Source: Halomonas sp. A11-A
GTDB lineage: Bacteria; Pseudomonadota; Gammaproteobacteria; Pseudomonadales; Halomonadaceae
Assembly: GCF_003182195.1 (NCBI RefSeq)
Contig: NZ_QGTM01000004.1
Location: forward strand, 1 to 64,000
Direction: 5' to 3'
Length of the DNA: 64,000 nucleotides
Of the stretch, positions 9,065-22,103 are shown piece by piece (positions within the stretch are counted from its first letter, which is position 1; each line of letters starts with the position of its first letter). Position numbers and translations under genes: made by a program. The notes beneath the pieces are model-generated. The model did no database searches. It was given only the letters and a program-made list of their open reading frames with translations, and was not told where the DNA came from.

Positions 9065-9100
9065 ACGACATCGGCCCGCCATCTGGCGGGCCGATGTCGT
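9065..9100. terminator. Bidirectional intrinsic terminator between qmcA and astB
   Basis: A perfect 17-bp inverted repeat (arms 9065-9081 and 9084-9100, ACGACATCGGCCCGCCA and its complement) lies between the convergent qmcA and astB genes. No long T run follows on either side. The very strong stem makes it a likely shared transcript end. Confidence 0.75.
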
Positions 9101-9115
9101 GGGGGCCGGCGGCCC

Positions 9116-13000
<3,885 letters not shown>

Positions 13001-13001
<1 letters not shown>

Positions 13002-14089
13002 CACAGCTCTCCCTCGTCGTAGCCCGGGTCGCGCTCCTCGGCGCCGTCGTCGCCCATGCCGGGCAGCGCGAGCGGCGCGGCCAGCACCGCGCGCCCCTCC
13101 TCCACGCCGAGGCGCTCGGCGTGCTCCGGCGAGAGCATCAGCTGGCCGGTGGGCGACAGCGCATAGCGCGCCACCACGCAGCAGAAGTCACCGAGACGCT
13201 GGTTGGCCACCATGGCCGGCTCCGCATCCGGCAGGGCGTGGGCCGGGCGGATGCGCACCGGGTGCCAGGCGGCGCGGCGGAAGGTCTGCAGCCGCTCGCG
13301 CTCGGCCTTGATCACCGGCCCGGCATCGAAGATGTCCACGTGACGCGAACGCAGGAAGCCCTCGGCGAGCATCTCGGCCAGCGCCCCCTCATGGTCGGGA
13401 TGCTCGCGGCCGATGGCGGCCCGCGCCTGGGGGGTGAGCAGCGGCAGGTAGAGCGGGAACTGCGGCATCACCTCGGCGATGAAGCTCTTGGAGCGGATGC
13501 CGGCCAGGGTGTTGATCTCCTGGTAGTCGCGCATGAAGAAGTGGCGCCCCACGCTGTTCCAGAACGGCGACTCACCGGCGCCGTCCAGGAAGCCGGGGAA
13601 GGCCATGGCCAAGAGGCCGGCGAAGCGCTCCGGGTACTGGGCGATGAACATCAGCCGCGCGCGGCGCAGCAGGCTCTCGGCGCTGGTGCCCCGGTAGCGG
13701 GGGTCCAGCGAGTAGGCACACAGCAGGCTCGCCTCGGAGACCTCGTGGGAGAGCGCCAGGGTCTGCACCTCTCGGCGCACGTTGAGCTGCTGGGAGGCGT
13801 GGATCAGGGTCTCCTGCCGGTAGGTATAGTAGGCGTCCCGGGCGCCGGCCTGGGCGCGGATGGTAGCGGTGCCCACCGCCTCGCCGCGCTCCCGGTCCTC
13901 GAGCACGAAGGTGTAGTGCTCATCGCCGGGGAAGGCCACCTCGGCGGTGAAGGCCTGGCGGGAGCGGGCGATGCGCTCCTCCAGGCGATCGCGATGGGCC
14001 GGCAGGTTGGTCAGCTGCGGCACGGCCATGCCGGCCAGCCGCTCCAGGGCGGGCAGGTCGGCGGGCACAACGGGGCGAACGACCAGCAT
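13001..14089 (-). CDS. aruF: Arginine N-succinyltransferase, alpha-type subunit (AruF)
   Basis: A 362-residue paralogue of AruG and the second subunit of arginine succinyltransferase. Parallel features are the N-terminal MLVVRPVVPADLPALE, GTATIRAQAG, SLDPRYRGTS and RSKSFIAEVMPQFPLYLP. Start ATG 14089 has GAGGGAGA upstream; an in-frame extension to 14134 is less protein-like. A two-subunit enzyme is typical of Pseudomonas and Halomonas-like bacteria, whereas E. coli has one AstA. The C-terminus ends with an acidic tail. Confidence 0.92.
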
Positions 14090-14130
14090 GGCGGGGTCTC
14101 CCTCGGATGACAGGGGGCCGGCGGGCCGGC

Positions 14131-15345
14131 TCACTGACCGGCCACGAGCCGAGCGATGGCGCGCTCCAGGCGCGCCATGCCCTCGGCGATGTCCGCCTCG
14201 GGGATCACCAGCGAGGGCGCCATGCGCAGCACGTTGGGCCCGGCGACCAGGGCCATCAGCCCCTCCTCCACCGCCAGCGGCAGGATCTCGGCGGCGCGCC
14301 CCTCGTAGTCGGCGGACATCACCGCGCCGATCAACAGGCCCATGCCTCGGATCTCGCCGAACACCCCGTGCCTGTCGTTGATCGCCTCGAGGTGCTCGCG
14401 GAACAGCGCATGGCGGCGCTTCACGCCTTCCAGCACCTCCGGGGTGTCGATGAACTCCACCGCCGCCAGGGCCACCGCCGAGGCCAGCGGGTTGCCGCCG
14501 TAGGTGGAGCCGTGGGTGCCGAAGGCGAAGGCCGACGCCACCCGGTCGCTGGCGAGCATGGCGCCCACCGGGAAGCCACCGCCGAGCGACTTGGCGCTGG
14601 TCAGGATGTCCGGGGTCACGCCGAGCTGCTGGTAGGCGTAGAGGGTGCCGCTGCGGCCCACGCCGGTCTGCACCTCGTCGAAGATCAGCAGGGCGTCATG
14701 GGCGTCGCACAGCGCCCGCAGGCCGGCCAGAAACTCGGGGTCGCCCGGCAGCACGCCGCCCTCGCCCTGCATCGGCTCGACCATTACCGCGCAGGTGTCG
14801 TCGTCGATCAGGTCGCGCACGCTGTCGAGGTTGTTGTACTCGCCGTGGACGATTCCTCCCGGCACCGGGCCGAAGCCCTGGGCATACTTGGGCTGGCCGC
14901 CCACGCTGACGGTGAAGAAGGTGCGGCCGTGGAACGACTGGGTGAAGGAGACGATGCGGTTCTTGTGCTCGCCGAAGTGGTCATGGGCCCAGCGGCGGGC
15001 CAGCTTGAGGGCCGCCTCGTTGGCCTCGGCGCCCGAGGAGCAGAGGAACACCTTGTCGGCGAAGGTGCGCTCCACCAGGCTGCGGGCCAGCTTGAGGGCC
15101 GGCTCGTTGGTGTAGACGTTGGAGACATGCCAGAGCTTGCCGGCCTGCTCGGTGAGGGCCTTCACCAGCACCGGATGGCAGTGGCCCAGGCCGTTGACCG
15201 CGATGCCGCCGGCGAAATCGATGTACTCGCGCCCGGCCTGGTCCCACAGGCGGCTGCCCTCGCCGCGTACCGGGATCGCCTGCTGGGGGGCGTAGTTGGG
15301 CACCATGTAGCGGTCGAAGTCGGCGCGGGTCGGGGTCTGGGTCAT
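14131..15345 (-). CDS. aruC: Succinylornithine / acetylornithine aminotransferase
   Basis: A 404-residue PLP-dependent class III aminotransferase acting on N-succinylornithine in arginine breakdown and probably also on acetylornithine in synthesis. It shows [45 protein letters not shown] and the PLP-binding Lys in [13 protein letters not shown]. It is the first gene of aruCFGDB. AAGGACAAG precedes the ATG, and this ribosome site lies in the last unit of a 12-nt tandem repeat (15355-15390). Confidence 0.94.
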   Translation of the reverse strand: MTQTPTRADFDRYMVPNYAPQQAIPVRGEGSRLWDQAGREYIDFAGGIAVNGLGHCHPVLVKALTEQAGKLWHVSNVYTNEPALKLARSLVERTFADKVFLCSSGAEANEAALKLARRWAHDHFGEHKNRIVSFTQSFHGRTFFTVSVGGQPKYAQGFGPVPGGIVHGEYNNLDSVRDLIDDDTCAVMVEPMQGEGGVLPGDPEFLAGLRALCDAHDALLIFDEVQTGVGRSGTLYAYQQLGVTPDILTSAKSLGGGFPVGAMLASDRVASAFAFGTHGSTYGGNPLASAVALAAVEFIDTPEVLEGVKRRHALFREHLEAINDRHGVFGEIRGMGLLIGAVMSADYEGRAAEILPLAVEEGLMALVAGPNVLRMAPSLVIPEADIAEGMARLERAIARLVAGQ

Positions 15346-15354
15346 GTCGCTTGT

Positions 15355-15390
15355 CCTTTACGAAGTACTTTGCGGAATGCTTTGCGGAAA
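15355..15390 (-). repeat. 12-nt tandem repeat in the aruC leader
   Basis: Three consecutive 12-base units on the minus strand read TTTCCGCAAAGC, ATTCCGCAAAGT and ACTTCGTAAAGG. A fourth, more degenerate unit may lie upstream (15391-15402). The last unit contributes the AAAGGA ribosome-binding segment of aruC. The repeat is short and imperfect. It could be a relic of replication slippage or a regulatory site in the leader. Confidence 0.55.
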
Positions 15391-15524
15391 GCTGGGCGAA
15401 AAAGGTGACGTCGTAGCGAATACCCCACCGAGTATAGGGAGTCGCCCTGCCGGATGCTTTCATCGATGGGACAGGGAGTTGTGAAAAAGGCTAGGCTGAG
15501 GTCGATGCCTCGAAGGATCCGCCC

Positions 15525-16151
15525 ATGTTCAATACCACCGCCTGGAACCGCCTGCGCTACAGCCTCTACGCGCCGCTCTATGACGCCGTGGCCGAGCGCG
15601 CCTTTCGCCGGGCGCGACACCGGTCGCTCGACCAGGTGACCTGGCAGCCGGGGATGCGGGTGCTGCTGGTGGGCGCCGGCACCGGGCTCGACCTGCCCTG
15701 GCTGCCGCGGGATGTGGAGATTCACGCCACCGACCTCAGTCCGGCCATGGTGCGGCGCACCGACCGCCGCGCCGAGGCGCTGGGCATGGACGTCCAGGCC
15801 GCGGAGATGGACGGCGAGGCGCTCTCCTTCCCCGACGAGCACTTCGACGTGGTGGTGATGCACCTGATCGTGGCGGTGATGCCGGACCCGGCACAGGGGC
15901 TGGCCGAGGCGCGCCGGGTGCTCCGGGACGACGGCCAGCTGTGCGTGATGGACAAGTTCCAGGCCGACGACCGCCCCGCGAGCGCCGCCCGGCGCGCCCT
16001 CAACGCCCTGACCAGCGCCATCGCCACCGACATCACCCGCCAGGCCCGGCCGCTGCTGGAAGGCGCCGGCTTCACCATCGAGCAGGACACCCCGGTGATG
16101 ATGGGCACGCTGTTTCGGGCCCTGCTGGCACGCCCGACACGGCCTCGCTGA
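15525..16151 (+). CDS. Class I SAM-dependent methyltransferase
   Basis: A 208-residue cytoplasmic protein with a Rossmann-type methyltransferase fold. Motif I is VLLVGAGTGLDLPWLP (about residues 46-61), the acidic end of strand 2 is HATDLS, and motif II/III appear as FDVVVMHLIVAVMPDP and LAEARRVLRDDGQLCVMDKF. The start MFNTTAWNRLRYSLYAPLYDAV resembles ubiquinone/phospholipid-type methyltransferases such as phosphatidylethanolamine N-methyltransferases, but the substrate is not set by the sequence. AAGGA lies upstream of the ATG. It ends three bases before the convergent regulator gene. Confidence 0.85.
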   Translation: MFNTTAWNRLRYSLYAPLYDAVAERAFRRARHRSLDQVTWQPGMRVLLVGAGTGLDLPWLPRDVEIHATDLSPAMVRRTDRRAEALGMDVQAAEMDGEALSFPDEHFDVVVMHLIVAVMPDPAQGLAEARRVLRDDGQLCVMDKFQADDRPASAARRALNALTSAIATDITRQARPLLEGAGFTIEQDTPVMMGTLFRALLARPTRPR

Positions 16152-16154
16152 CGC

Positions 16155-17219
16155 TCAGCCCAGCCGCTCCTCCCGCGGGGTCAGGCCGAAGTGGTTGCGG
16201 TAGGCGGTGGAGAAATGCGCCGCCGAGGAGAAGCCGGTCAGCATCGCCACCTCCCCCGCCGGGTGCTCGCTCTCGCGCAACAGCCGCCGCGCCCGCTGCA
16301 GGCGCAGGTCCAGGTAGTAGCGGCTGGGCACCGCCTGCAGGTGCTTCTTGAACAGCCGCTCCAGCTGGCGCCGCGAGATCCCCAGGTGCTCGGCCAGCTC
16401 GGCGGTGGTCAAAGGCTCCTCCACGTTGGCCTCCATCAGCGCCAGCGCCTCCGCCAGGCTCTCGGGGACGCCGCCCGAGGGCTGGCCGGACGGCTCCTCG
16501 CCCATGCGCACCCGCTCCAGCACGAAGTGGGCCGAAACCCGCTCGGCGAGCTGGCTGCCGTGCTGGCGCCCGATGAGGGTCATCATCATGTCCAGGGCCG
16601 CGGTGCCGCCGCCGCAGGTCAGGCGCTCGCGGTCGATCTCGAACGGCTGCCGGGAGAGCCGGATGCGCGGATGGGCGCGACGTACCGCCTCGAGGTGCTG
16701 CCAGGGCACCGTGGCCCGGTAGCCGTCCAGCAGCCCGGCGCGGGCCAGCAGCTCCGCCCCTCCGCCGATCCCCGCGATCAGCCGTCCCGGTATCGCCAGC
16801 TCGACCAGCCGCCGCCGCAGGGCCTCGTCGGCCGCCTGGGCACCGGGGGCGCACACCAGCAGCATGTCCAGGTCGGCGGCGGCCGGGGCTAGGCCAGGTT
16901 CAGCAGGACCAGACTCAGCCAGACCAGGTTGAGCCAGACCGGGTTGAGCCAGACCAGGCTCAGACAGACCAGGCTCAGACAGACCGGGTTGAGCCAGACT
17001 CAGCTCGGCCAGCAGCCGCTGGCCGGAGGCGCTGGCGACCGGCTGCACCGCCGCCCCCAGAGTGACGAGGCGATAGAGGGGCGCGCCGGCGAGCTGGCCG
17101 GCCACCGTCAGCGGTTCGGTGGCACAGGCCTGGGCCAGCAGCGAGAAGCCGGGCAGCACCAGCACGCCGACTCGCCGGGAGGGCGACGACGCAGGCGGGG
17201 GTGGCGAGGGCTCGTGCAT
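16155..17219 (-). CDS. argR: GlxA-type AraC-family regulator, probably ArgR of the aru operon
   Basis: A 354-residue transcription factor with an N-terminal DJ-1/PfpI-like domain (about 15-215) and two C-terminal AraC helix-turn-helix units (about 245-345). The DNA-binding half has LMEANVEEPLTTAELAEHLG, ISRRQLERLFKKHL, VPSRYYLDLRL and FSSAAHFSTAYRNHFG. From memory this resembles Pseudomonas aeruginosa ArgR, the arginine-responsive activator of aru genes. The aruCFGDB promoter lies about 0.8 kb from its end, supporting that role (inference). An unusual run of pentapeptide repeats (PGLSE, PGLAQ) interrupts the N-terminal domain near residues 73-110. A carnitine- or choline-type GlxA regulator is the alternative. 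Confidence 0.72.
   Translation of the reverse strand: MHEPSPPPPASSPSRRVGVLVLPGFSLLAQACATEPLTVAGQLAGAPLYRLVTLGAAVQPVASASGQRLLAELSLAQPGLSEPGLSEPGLAQPGLAQPGLAESGPAEPGLAPAAADLDMLLVCAPGAQAADEALRRRLVELAIPGRLIAGIGGGAELLARAGLLDGYRATVPWQHLEAVRRAHPRIRLSRQPFEIDRERLTCGGGTAALDMMMTLIGRQHGSQLAERVSAHFVLERVRMGEEPSGQPSGGVPESLAEALALMEANVEEPLTTAELAEHLGISRRQLERLFKKHLQAVPSRYYLDLRLQRARRLLRESEHPAGEVAMLTGFSSAAHFSTAYRNHFGLTPREERLG
16887..17004 (-). repeat. 15-bp minisatellite inside the regulator gene
   Basis: At least six tandem 15-base units on the plus strand, such as GAGCCAGACCGGGTT and CAGACAGACCAGGCT, are preceded by degenerate copies. The period is a multiple of three, so copy-number change keeps the frame and only varies the number of PGLxx pentapeptides in the protein. 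Confidence 0.85.
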
Positions 17220-17265
17220 GGGCGGGGCCGGCAGGAAAGGGGGCCCTCATCTTACCCAAGCAGAA

Positions 17266-17287
17266 GGCCGGGCGCTAAGGCCCGGCC
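17266..17287 (-). terminator. Hairpin terminator of the small membrane protein gene
   Basis: An 8-bp stem GGCCGGGC / GCCCGGCC with loop GCTAAG is followed on the minus strand by TTCTGCTT. It lies 27 bases past the stop of the gene at 17315-17530. Confidence 0.6.
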
Positions 17288-17314
17288 GGCAGGGAGTGTC
17301 GAGACGAAGAGGGG

Positions 17315-17530
17315 CTACTGGGCGCTGCCGCTGTAGATCAGCATGGCCGCCACCAGCAGGCCCAGCACCACGATGATGATGGGCAGCAGGCGCTGCATCG
17401 TCTTGGGCGGCGGCTTCTTGGCCTCGGGCTGCTTGGCATCCGGCTCGGGGTCGTCGAAGTCCTCGGGTTCCAGTACCTCCTTGAGATGCTCGAGTTCCTC
17501 TTCCGGTGTCTTGCTCTCTCTGGTGTCCAT
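17315..17530 (-). CDS. Small single-pass membrane protein of unknown function
   Basis: A 71-residue protein. The first 45 residues are charged and proline/glutamate-rich (PEEELEHLKEVLEPEDFDD). A C-terminal hydrophobic helix follows (about 47-66, LLPIIIVVLGLLVAAMLIY). This is a tail-anchored topology with the acidic part probably in the cytoplasm. GGAGGA sits seven bases before the ATG, and a terminator follows, so it is likely a true gene. I do not recognise the family. Confidence 0.75.
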   Translation of the reverse strand: MDTRESKTPEEELEHLKEVLEPEDFDDPEPDAKQPEAKKPPPKTMQRLLPIIIVVLGLLVAAMLIYSGSAQ

Positions 17531-17597
17531 GAGATCCTCCAGGGTCGATAAGCCACCGCGTCACAAACCCGTCATCCTGACCGGACTCGCGCGCTCC

Positions 17598-18803
17598 TTA
17601 CAGTGTCACGACATCGAATTCCACGTCCGGGTTCACATCGGCCTCGTAATCGACGTCATCGCGCTCGAAACCGAACAGCTTCAGGAACTCGTGCTTGTAA
17701 CCAGCATAGTCGGTGATCGCGAAGAGGTTCTCGGTGGTCACCTGGGGCCAGAGGTCCTTGCACGCCTGCTGCACGTCGTCGCGCAGCTCCCAGTCGTCCA
17801 GGCGCAGGCGGCCGGCGTCGTCGGTGGCCATCTCGCCACTGTCGGCGCCATACAGCCGCTCGCCGAACAGGCGGTTGAGCTGCTCGATGGTGCCCTCGTG
17901 CAGGCCCTTCTCCTTCATCACCTTGTAGACCATGGCGATGTAGAGCGGCATCACCGGGATGGCGGCGCTGGCCTGGGTCACCACCGACTTGAGCACCGCC
18001 ACGTTGGCGCCGCCGCCGGAGGCCGCCAGGCGCTTGTCGATCTCGCCGGCGGCGCGGTCCAGGTCCTCCTTGGCCTTGCCCAGGGCGCCATGCCAGTAGA
18101 TCGGCCAGGTGATCTCGGTGCCGATGTAGCTGAAGGCGACGCTGCGCGCGCCCGGTGCCAGCACGCCGGCACGGTCCAGGGCGTCGATCCACAGCTCCCA
18201 GTCCTCGCCGCCCATCACCGCCCTGGTGTCCTCGATCTCCTGCTCGGTGGCGGGCTCCACCTCGGCCTCGATGATGGTGTCCTTGTTGGTGTCGATGGCG
18301 GTGGCGCGGTAGGTCTCGCCGATCGGCTTGAGGCTGGAGCGCTTGAGCTCGCCGGAGTCCGGCAGCTTGCGCACCGGCGAGGCCAGCGAGTAGACCACCA
18401 GGTCGACCTGGCCCAGGTCCTGCTTGATCAGCTCGATGGCGGTCTCGCGGGCCTCGTGGGAGAAGGCGTCGCCGTTGATCGACTTGCTGTAGAGCCCCTC
18501 GGCCTTGGCGAACTTGTCGAAGGCGGCGCTGTTGTACCAGCCGGCGGTGCCCGGCTTCTTCTCGCTGCCCGGCTTCTCGAAGAACACGCCCAGGGTGTCG
18601 GCACCGTAGCCGAAGGCGGCGGTGATGCGGGCCGCCAGGCCATAGCCGCTGGAGGCCCCGATCACCAGCACCTTCTTCGGGCCGCGGGCCTTGTCCAGGC
18701 CGCGAGCGCGGGTCGCCTCGATCTGCTCGAGCACGTTCTTCTCGCAGCCGACGGGGTGGGTGGTGGTGCAGATGAAACCGCGTACCTTGGGCTTGATGAT
18801 CAC
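17598..18803 (-). CDS. fabV: Trans-2-enoyl-ACP reductase (NADH), FabV type
   Basis: A 401-residue short-chain dehydrogenase-related enoyl reductase that completes each fatty-acid elongation cycle. It opens [20 protein letters not shown], carries the cofactor loop [14 protein letters not shown], and has the catalytic Tyr-x8-Lys in [13 protein letters not shown] at 18803 is preferred because GAGG lies six bases upstream and the product matches the family start; an upstream GTG at 18815 has no ribosome site. FabV enzymes are known to be far less sensitive to triclosan than FabI. It is a single gene with its own upstream region. Confidence 0.95.
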   Translation of the reverse strand: MIIKPKVRGFICTTTHPVGCEKNVLEQIEATRARGLDKARGPKKVLVIGASSGYGLAARITAAFGYGADTLGVFFEKPGSEKKPGTAGWYNSAAFDKFAKAEGLYSKSINGDAFSHEARETAIELIKQDLGQVDLVVYSLASPVRKLPDSGELKRSSLKPIGETYRATAIDTNKDTIIEAEVEPATEQEIEDTRAVMGGEDWELWIDALDRAGVLAPGARSVAFSYIGTEITWPIYWHGALGKAKEDLDRAAGEIDKRLAASGGGANVAVLKSVVTQASAAIPVMPLYIAMVYKVMKEKGLHEGTIEQLNRLFGERLYGADSGEMATDDAGRLRLDDWELRDDVQQACKDLWPQVTTENLFAITDYAGYKHEFLKLFGFERDDVDYEADVNPDVEFDVVTL

Positions 18804-18971
18804 GTCAGACCTCACTGTTGGTCATTGTCGGGCCGGCATGCCGCCGTACCGCTGTCATGGAGTGGCAATCGCCCTATTCTAGCGGTCACGCCGGGCGCTG
18901 TCCGCCCTTGAGCCCGCCACGCGCCTGGGGCAGGATGCACCTCCGGGCGCATTGCCACGAGGAGGATCCCG

Positions 18972-19361
18972 ATGAATGCACAGGCCCTGGTCGATGAACG
19001 CGGCGAGCTGTGGCTGGCGCTGGCCCCGCTGTGGCTGGAGCGCGAGCCCGGCGAGCGCGACTATGCGCACATGATCGAGGTCATCGAGCGCCACGACCTG
19101 ACGCTGAAGGAGCTGGAGTGGATCTTCCGCCTGGAGCTCGCCCCGGTGCTGGGGCGCCAGCAGATGTCGATGGTGGGCGAGTGGCGCCGCTTCGACGACT
19201 ACAAGCTGATGAAGCAGCTGGTGGCCCACAACCTCCGGCTCACCGGATGGCGCCGCACCAGCTGGATGCTGTTCTCGGGGCTGACCACCATGATGACGCG
19301 GCATCGCTGGAACGAGCTGATCGCACGCCTGATGGTGGAAAGGGGCGAGACACCCCCATGA
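18972..19361 (+). CDS. Conserved hypothetical protein, 129 residues
   Basis: A small soluble protein with mostly helical character: acidic N-terminal half (WLALAPLWLEREPGERDY, then IEVIERHDLTLKELEWIF) and a basic, Trp-rich second half (TGWRRTSWMLFSGLTTMM). GAGGAGG lies before ATG 18972, a strong ribosome site. I do not recognise a catalytic motif. Its last 17 codons lie in a 52-bp segment that is repeated downstream, so the present C-terminus may come from a local duplication. Confidence 0.7.
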   Translation: MNAQALVDERGELWLALAPLWLEREPGERDYAHMIEVIERHDLTLKELEWIFRLELAPVLGRQQMSMVGEWRRFDDYKLMKQLVAHNLRLTGWRRTSWMLFSGLTTMMTRHRWNELIARLMVERGETPP

Positions 19362-19452
19362 TGACTCGGCTCTCCACACACCCTGCTGGAACGAGCTGAT
19401 CGCACGACTAATGGTGGAAAGGGGCGAGACACCCCCTTAACGAGCTGATCGC
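19306..19452 (+). repeat. 52-bp direct repeat with a third partial copy
   Basis: Bases 19306-19357 recur at 19385-19436 with two mismatches and an offset of 79. Both copies run from GCTGGAACGAGCTGATCGCA to GAGACACCCCC. A third fragment, AACGAGCTGATCGC, is at 19439-19452. The first copy encodes the C-terminus of the 129-residue protein. The others lie between its stop and the convergent peroxidase gene. Confidence 0.9.
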
Positions 19453-19458
19453 CAGCCC

Positions 19459-19944
19459 CTACCCTTCGTCCAGGGCCAGCTCCAGCGCCTCGCGCAGCAC
19501 CGCTTCGCCGTCGCGCGGTGCGAAGCGGCGGATTACCCGGCCATCCCGGCCCACCAGGAACTTGGTGAAGTTCCACTTGATCGCCGTGGTGCCCAGCACG
19601 CCGGGAGCGGCCTTCCTGAGCTCCACGAACAGCGGATGGGCCCCGCCGCCGTTGACCCTCACCTTCTCCATCAGCGGGAAGCTGACCTGATACTCCCGGG
19701 CGCTCAGGGTGCAGAAGTCCAGCGCCGACTCCGGCGACTGGCGACCGAACTGGTTGCAGGGAAAGCCGATCACCGTGAAGCCCCGCTCGCGATAGCGGCG
19801 GTAGAGACGTTCCAGCTCGCGCAGCTGGGGGGTGTAGCCACAGCGGCTGGCGACGTTGACGATGAGCAGCACCTGGCCGCGCAGCGCGGCGAAATTGAAG
19901 GGCTCGCCCTGGGCGGTACGGCACTGGTAGTCGTGGAGGGACAT
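19459..19944 (-). CDS. Glutathione peroxidase family protein
   Basis: A 161-residue thioredoxin-fold peroxidase that reduces hydrogen peroxide and organic hydroperoxides, in many bacteria with thioredoxin rather than glutathione. The peroxidatic Cys is in NVASRCGYTPQL (about residue 36), followed by GFPCNQFG and WNFTKFLVGRDG, the second and third family motifs. The selenocysteine of animal enzymes is Cys here. ATG at 19944 (MSLHDYQC) fits family length; an in-frame extension upstream is not credible. It is 26 bases after tgpA and probably at the end of that operon. Confidence 0.92.
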   Translation of the reverse strand: MSLHDYQCRTAQGEPFNFAALRGQVLLIVNVASRCGYTPQLRELERLYRRYRERGFTVIGFPCNQFGRQSPESALDFCTLSAREYQVSFPLMEKVRVNGGGAHPLFVELRKAAPGVLGTTAIKWNFTKFLVGRDGRVIRRFAPRDGEAVLREALELALDEG

Positions 19945-19970
19945 ACGCGCGCCTTCATGGTCGATGACCT

Positions 19971-22103
19971 TCACGATGCCACGCCCCCCGCCTGCGCGCC
20001 ACCCCTGCGGCGGCGTGGCAGGCGCCGCAGCCGGCGGCGTACCTCCCGCTCCCGCCGGGCCAGCTGGCGGCGACGCTCGCGACGCTCGGCCCGCCCCAGG
20101 GGGGCGTAGCGCAACCGCTCCAGGTGGTGGGCGCAGTCGCGCAGCGCGGGCCCCGCATCGCCCGCCGCCTCGGCCACCCGCCGCAGGTGGGCCGAGGGCG
20201 ACTCCCCGGGCCGGGCTCCCAGGCCGCGGCGACCGAGCCAGGCCTGGAGGCGAGCGATGCGCAGCGCCGCGTCGTGCGCCTCCCGGTGGCGGCGCCAGGC
20301 CAGACGCAGCAGCGCGGCGAGCCCGGCGGCGGCCGCCACCACCGCCAGCAGCCCCCCCAGCCAGCCGCGGCCGGGAGCCAGCGTCACCAGGCGCTCCCAC
20401 AGGGCGTGCAGCCGCGCGGTTACCCGGGCCATCAGGGCGTTGCGCGCCTCGCGCTGGTAGCCGATCACGCCGCGCTGCCAGCGGTATTCCAGGCGCTCCC
20501 AGTCCAGGCGCAGCCGATTGACCCAACCCACCTCGCGCATGCGCAGCGGCGAGAAGGGGGCATCGGCCAGGAAGGCCTCGCGGCCGTCATCGACGGCCTG
20601 GGGCCCCTCCTCGATGCGCTCCGGGGCGATCGCCGCGGTGGGGTCGAGGCGCTGCCAGGCGCCATCGAGCCACACCTCGATCCAGGCGTGGGCGTCGTAG
20701 TCGCGGATGGTGAAGTGGCCGTCGGGGTGACGCTCGCCGCCCAGGAAGCCCGCCACCACACGGGCTGGCAGGCCCACCGAGCGAGCCATCACCGCCATGG
20801 CCGAGGCGTAGTGGGTGCAGTAGCCGGCGCGGCTCTCGAACAGGAACTCGTCGACCCGATCGGCGGAGGTCAGCCGCGGCGGCGACAGGGTGTAGCGAAA
20901 CGGCGCCTCGCCGAAGCGCGCCATGATGGCGGCCAGGAAGGCCCGTGGCTCGGCGCCGCTCTCCCGCCACAGCCGCTCGGCCAGCTCGCGGGTGCGAGGG
21001 TTGCCCTCGGCCGGCAGCATGGCATGCCAGGCGGGGCCCGCGGGATCGGGGTTGGCCGGCGCCTGGCCGGTGCTGCTCATGCGCAGCAGGCTGCGCGAGG
21101 CCAGCGGCGAGGTGCCCTCCAGGGTGCCATCGGCCAGGAAGCGTAGGGGCTCCTCGGTGGCCAGCGGCGCGCCCAGCGACGGCCGCCAGGGGCGGCTGTC
21201 CGGTTCCAGCAGCAGCTCCACCTCGAAGCGCGGCGCCCCATCGAGCCAGGGCGAGCGGCGCCCCTCGGCAACGAACTCCTCCAGCGGTCGGCCCAGGGTG
21301 GCGGCCAGGCGCTCGGGAGTGGTCCGCCGCCAGCGCTCACCGTCGAAGTCGGAAAGCGTGTAGACCCGCCAGTAGCGCTCGGCGGGTGTGGGCTCGGCGC
21401 CCTCGAAGCGCGCCCGGAAGGCGCGGGCGTCGCTGCGCGAGAGCTGGGCGATGTCGCCCGGGGCGATCTCGTCGGTGAGCCCGGTAGAGGCGCGATCGGC
21501 CTGGGGCAGGTTCCACAGCGGCCCAAGGCGCGGAAAGACCGCGAACAGCAGCACCATCAGCGGCGCCGAGAGCAGCAGCAGCCAGGCGCTCTCGCGCCAG
21601 GCCCGGCGGGCATCGCCCCCGGAAAGCCACACCAGCGAGTGCACCAGCCAAGCCAGCACCAGCAGCCCGCCGGCGGCCATGGGGATGCCCTGGTCGTGCA
21701 GGAAGGCCACGGTGGTGGCCACGAAGCCGATGGCCACCACCACCCGCCCGTCTCGCCGGTCATGGGTCTCGAGCAGCTTGAGCAGGTAGACCCCGAGCAG
21801 CAGGCCGATCATGGCCTCCATCTGCCCGAGGGTGCCGTAGTGCAGCCACAGGCCGCCGGTGAGCGCACCGACGCCGGCCAGGCGCAGCACGACGCCGGCG
21901 CGGGGCAGGCGGCGGCGCAGCTGAAGATGGCGATAGCCGGCCACCAGGGCGGCAAGGGCCGCGAGCCAGGCCGGCATCCAGGCCAGGTGCAGGGCAAGCA
22001 CCAGGCACTGGCCGAGGAAGAGCTGGCGCAGCATGGCGCCGCTCAGCGCCTGGCCATCGGCCAGCACCGCCTCGCCGCCGCGGCCGGCCATGCCGGGCCT
22101 CAT
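19971..22103 (-). CDS. tgpA: TgpA-like transglutaminase-domain membrane protein
   Basis: A 710-residue inner-membrane protein with about six N-terminal helices (DUF3488 region, residues 20-210) and a large periplasmic transglutaminase core (about 350-520). A last helix near 590 and an arginine-rich cytoplasmic tail follow. The catalytic triad is visible as Cys in SRAGYCTHYASAMAV, His in DYDAHAWIEVW and Asp in QRLDPTAAI. P. aeruginosa TgpA is an essential member of this family. The ATG overlaps the DUF58 stop. It forms an operon with moxR and DUF58 genes, a conserved trio thought to process envelope proteins. Confidence 0.92.
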   Translation of the reverse strand: MRPGMAGRGGEAVLADGQALSGAMLRQLFLGQCLVLALHLAWMPAWLAALAALVAGYRHLQLRRRLPRAGVVLRLAGVGALTGGLWLHYGTLGQMEAMIGLLLGVYLLKLLETHDRRDGRVVVAIGFVATTVAFLHDQGIPMAAGGLLVLAWLVHSLVWLSGGDARRAWRESAWLLLLSAPLMVLLFAVFPRLGPLWNLPQADRASTGLTDEIAPGDIAQLSRSDARAFRARFEGAEPTPAERYWRVYTLSDFDGERWRRTTPERLAATLGRPLEEFVAEGRRSPWLDGAPRFEVELLLEPDSRPWRPSLGAPLATEEPLRFLADGTLEGTSPLASRSLLRMSSTGQAPANPDPAGPAWHAMLPAEGNPRTRELAERLWRESGAEPRAFLAAIMARFGEAPFRYTLSPPRLTSADRVDEFLFESRAGYCTHYASAMAVMARSVGLPARVVAGFLGGERHPDGHFTIRDYDAHAWIEVWLDGAWQRLDPTAAIAPERIEEGPQAVDDGREAFLADAPFSPLRMREVGWVNRLRLDWERLEYRWQRGVIGYQREARNALMARVTARLHALWERLVTLAPGRGWLGGLLAVVAAAAGLAALLRLAWRRHREAHDAALRIARLQAWLGRRGLGARPGESPSAHLRRVAEAAGDAGPALRDCAHHLERLRYAPLGRAERRERRRQLARREREVRRRLRRLPRRRRGGAQAGGVAS

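Noticed and set aside
18804..18815. GTG 18815 as the FabV start
   Set aside because: It adds four residues not seen in the family and has no ribosome site; GAGG is correctly placed for GTG 18803.
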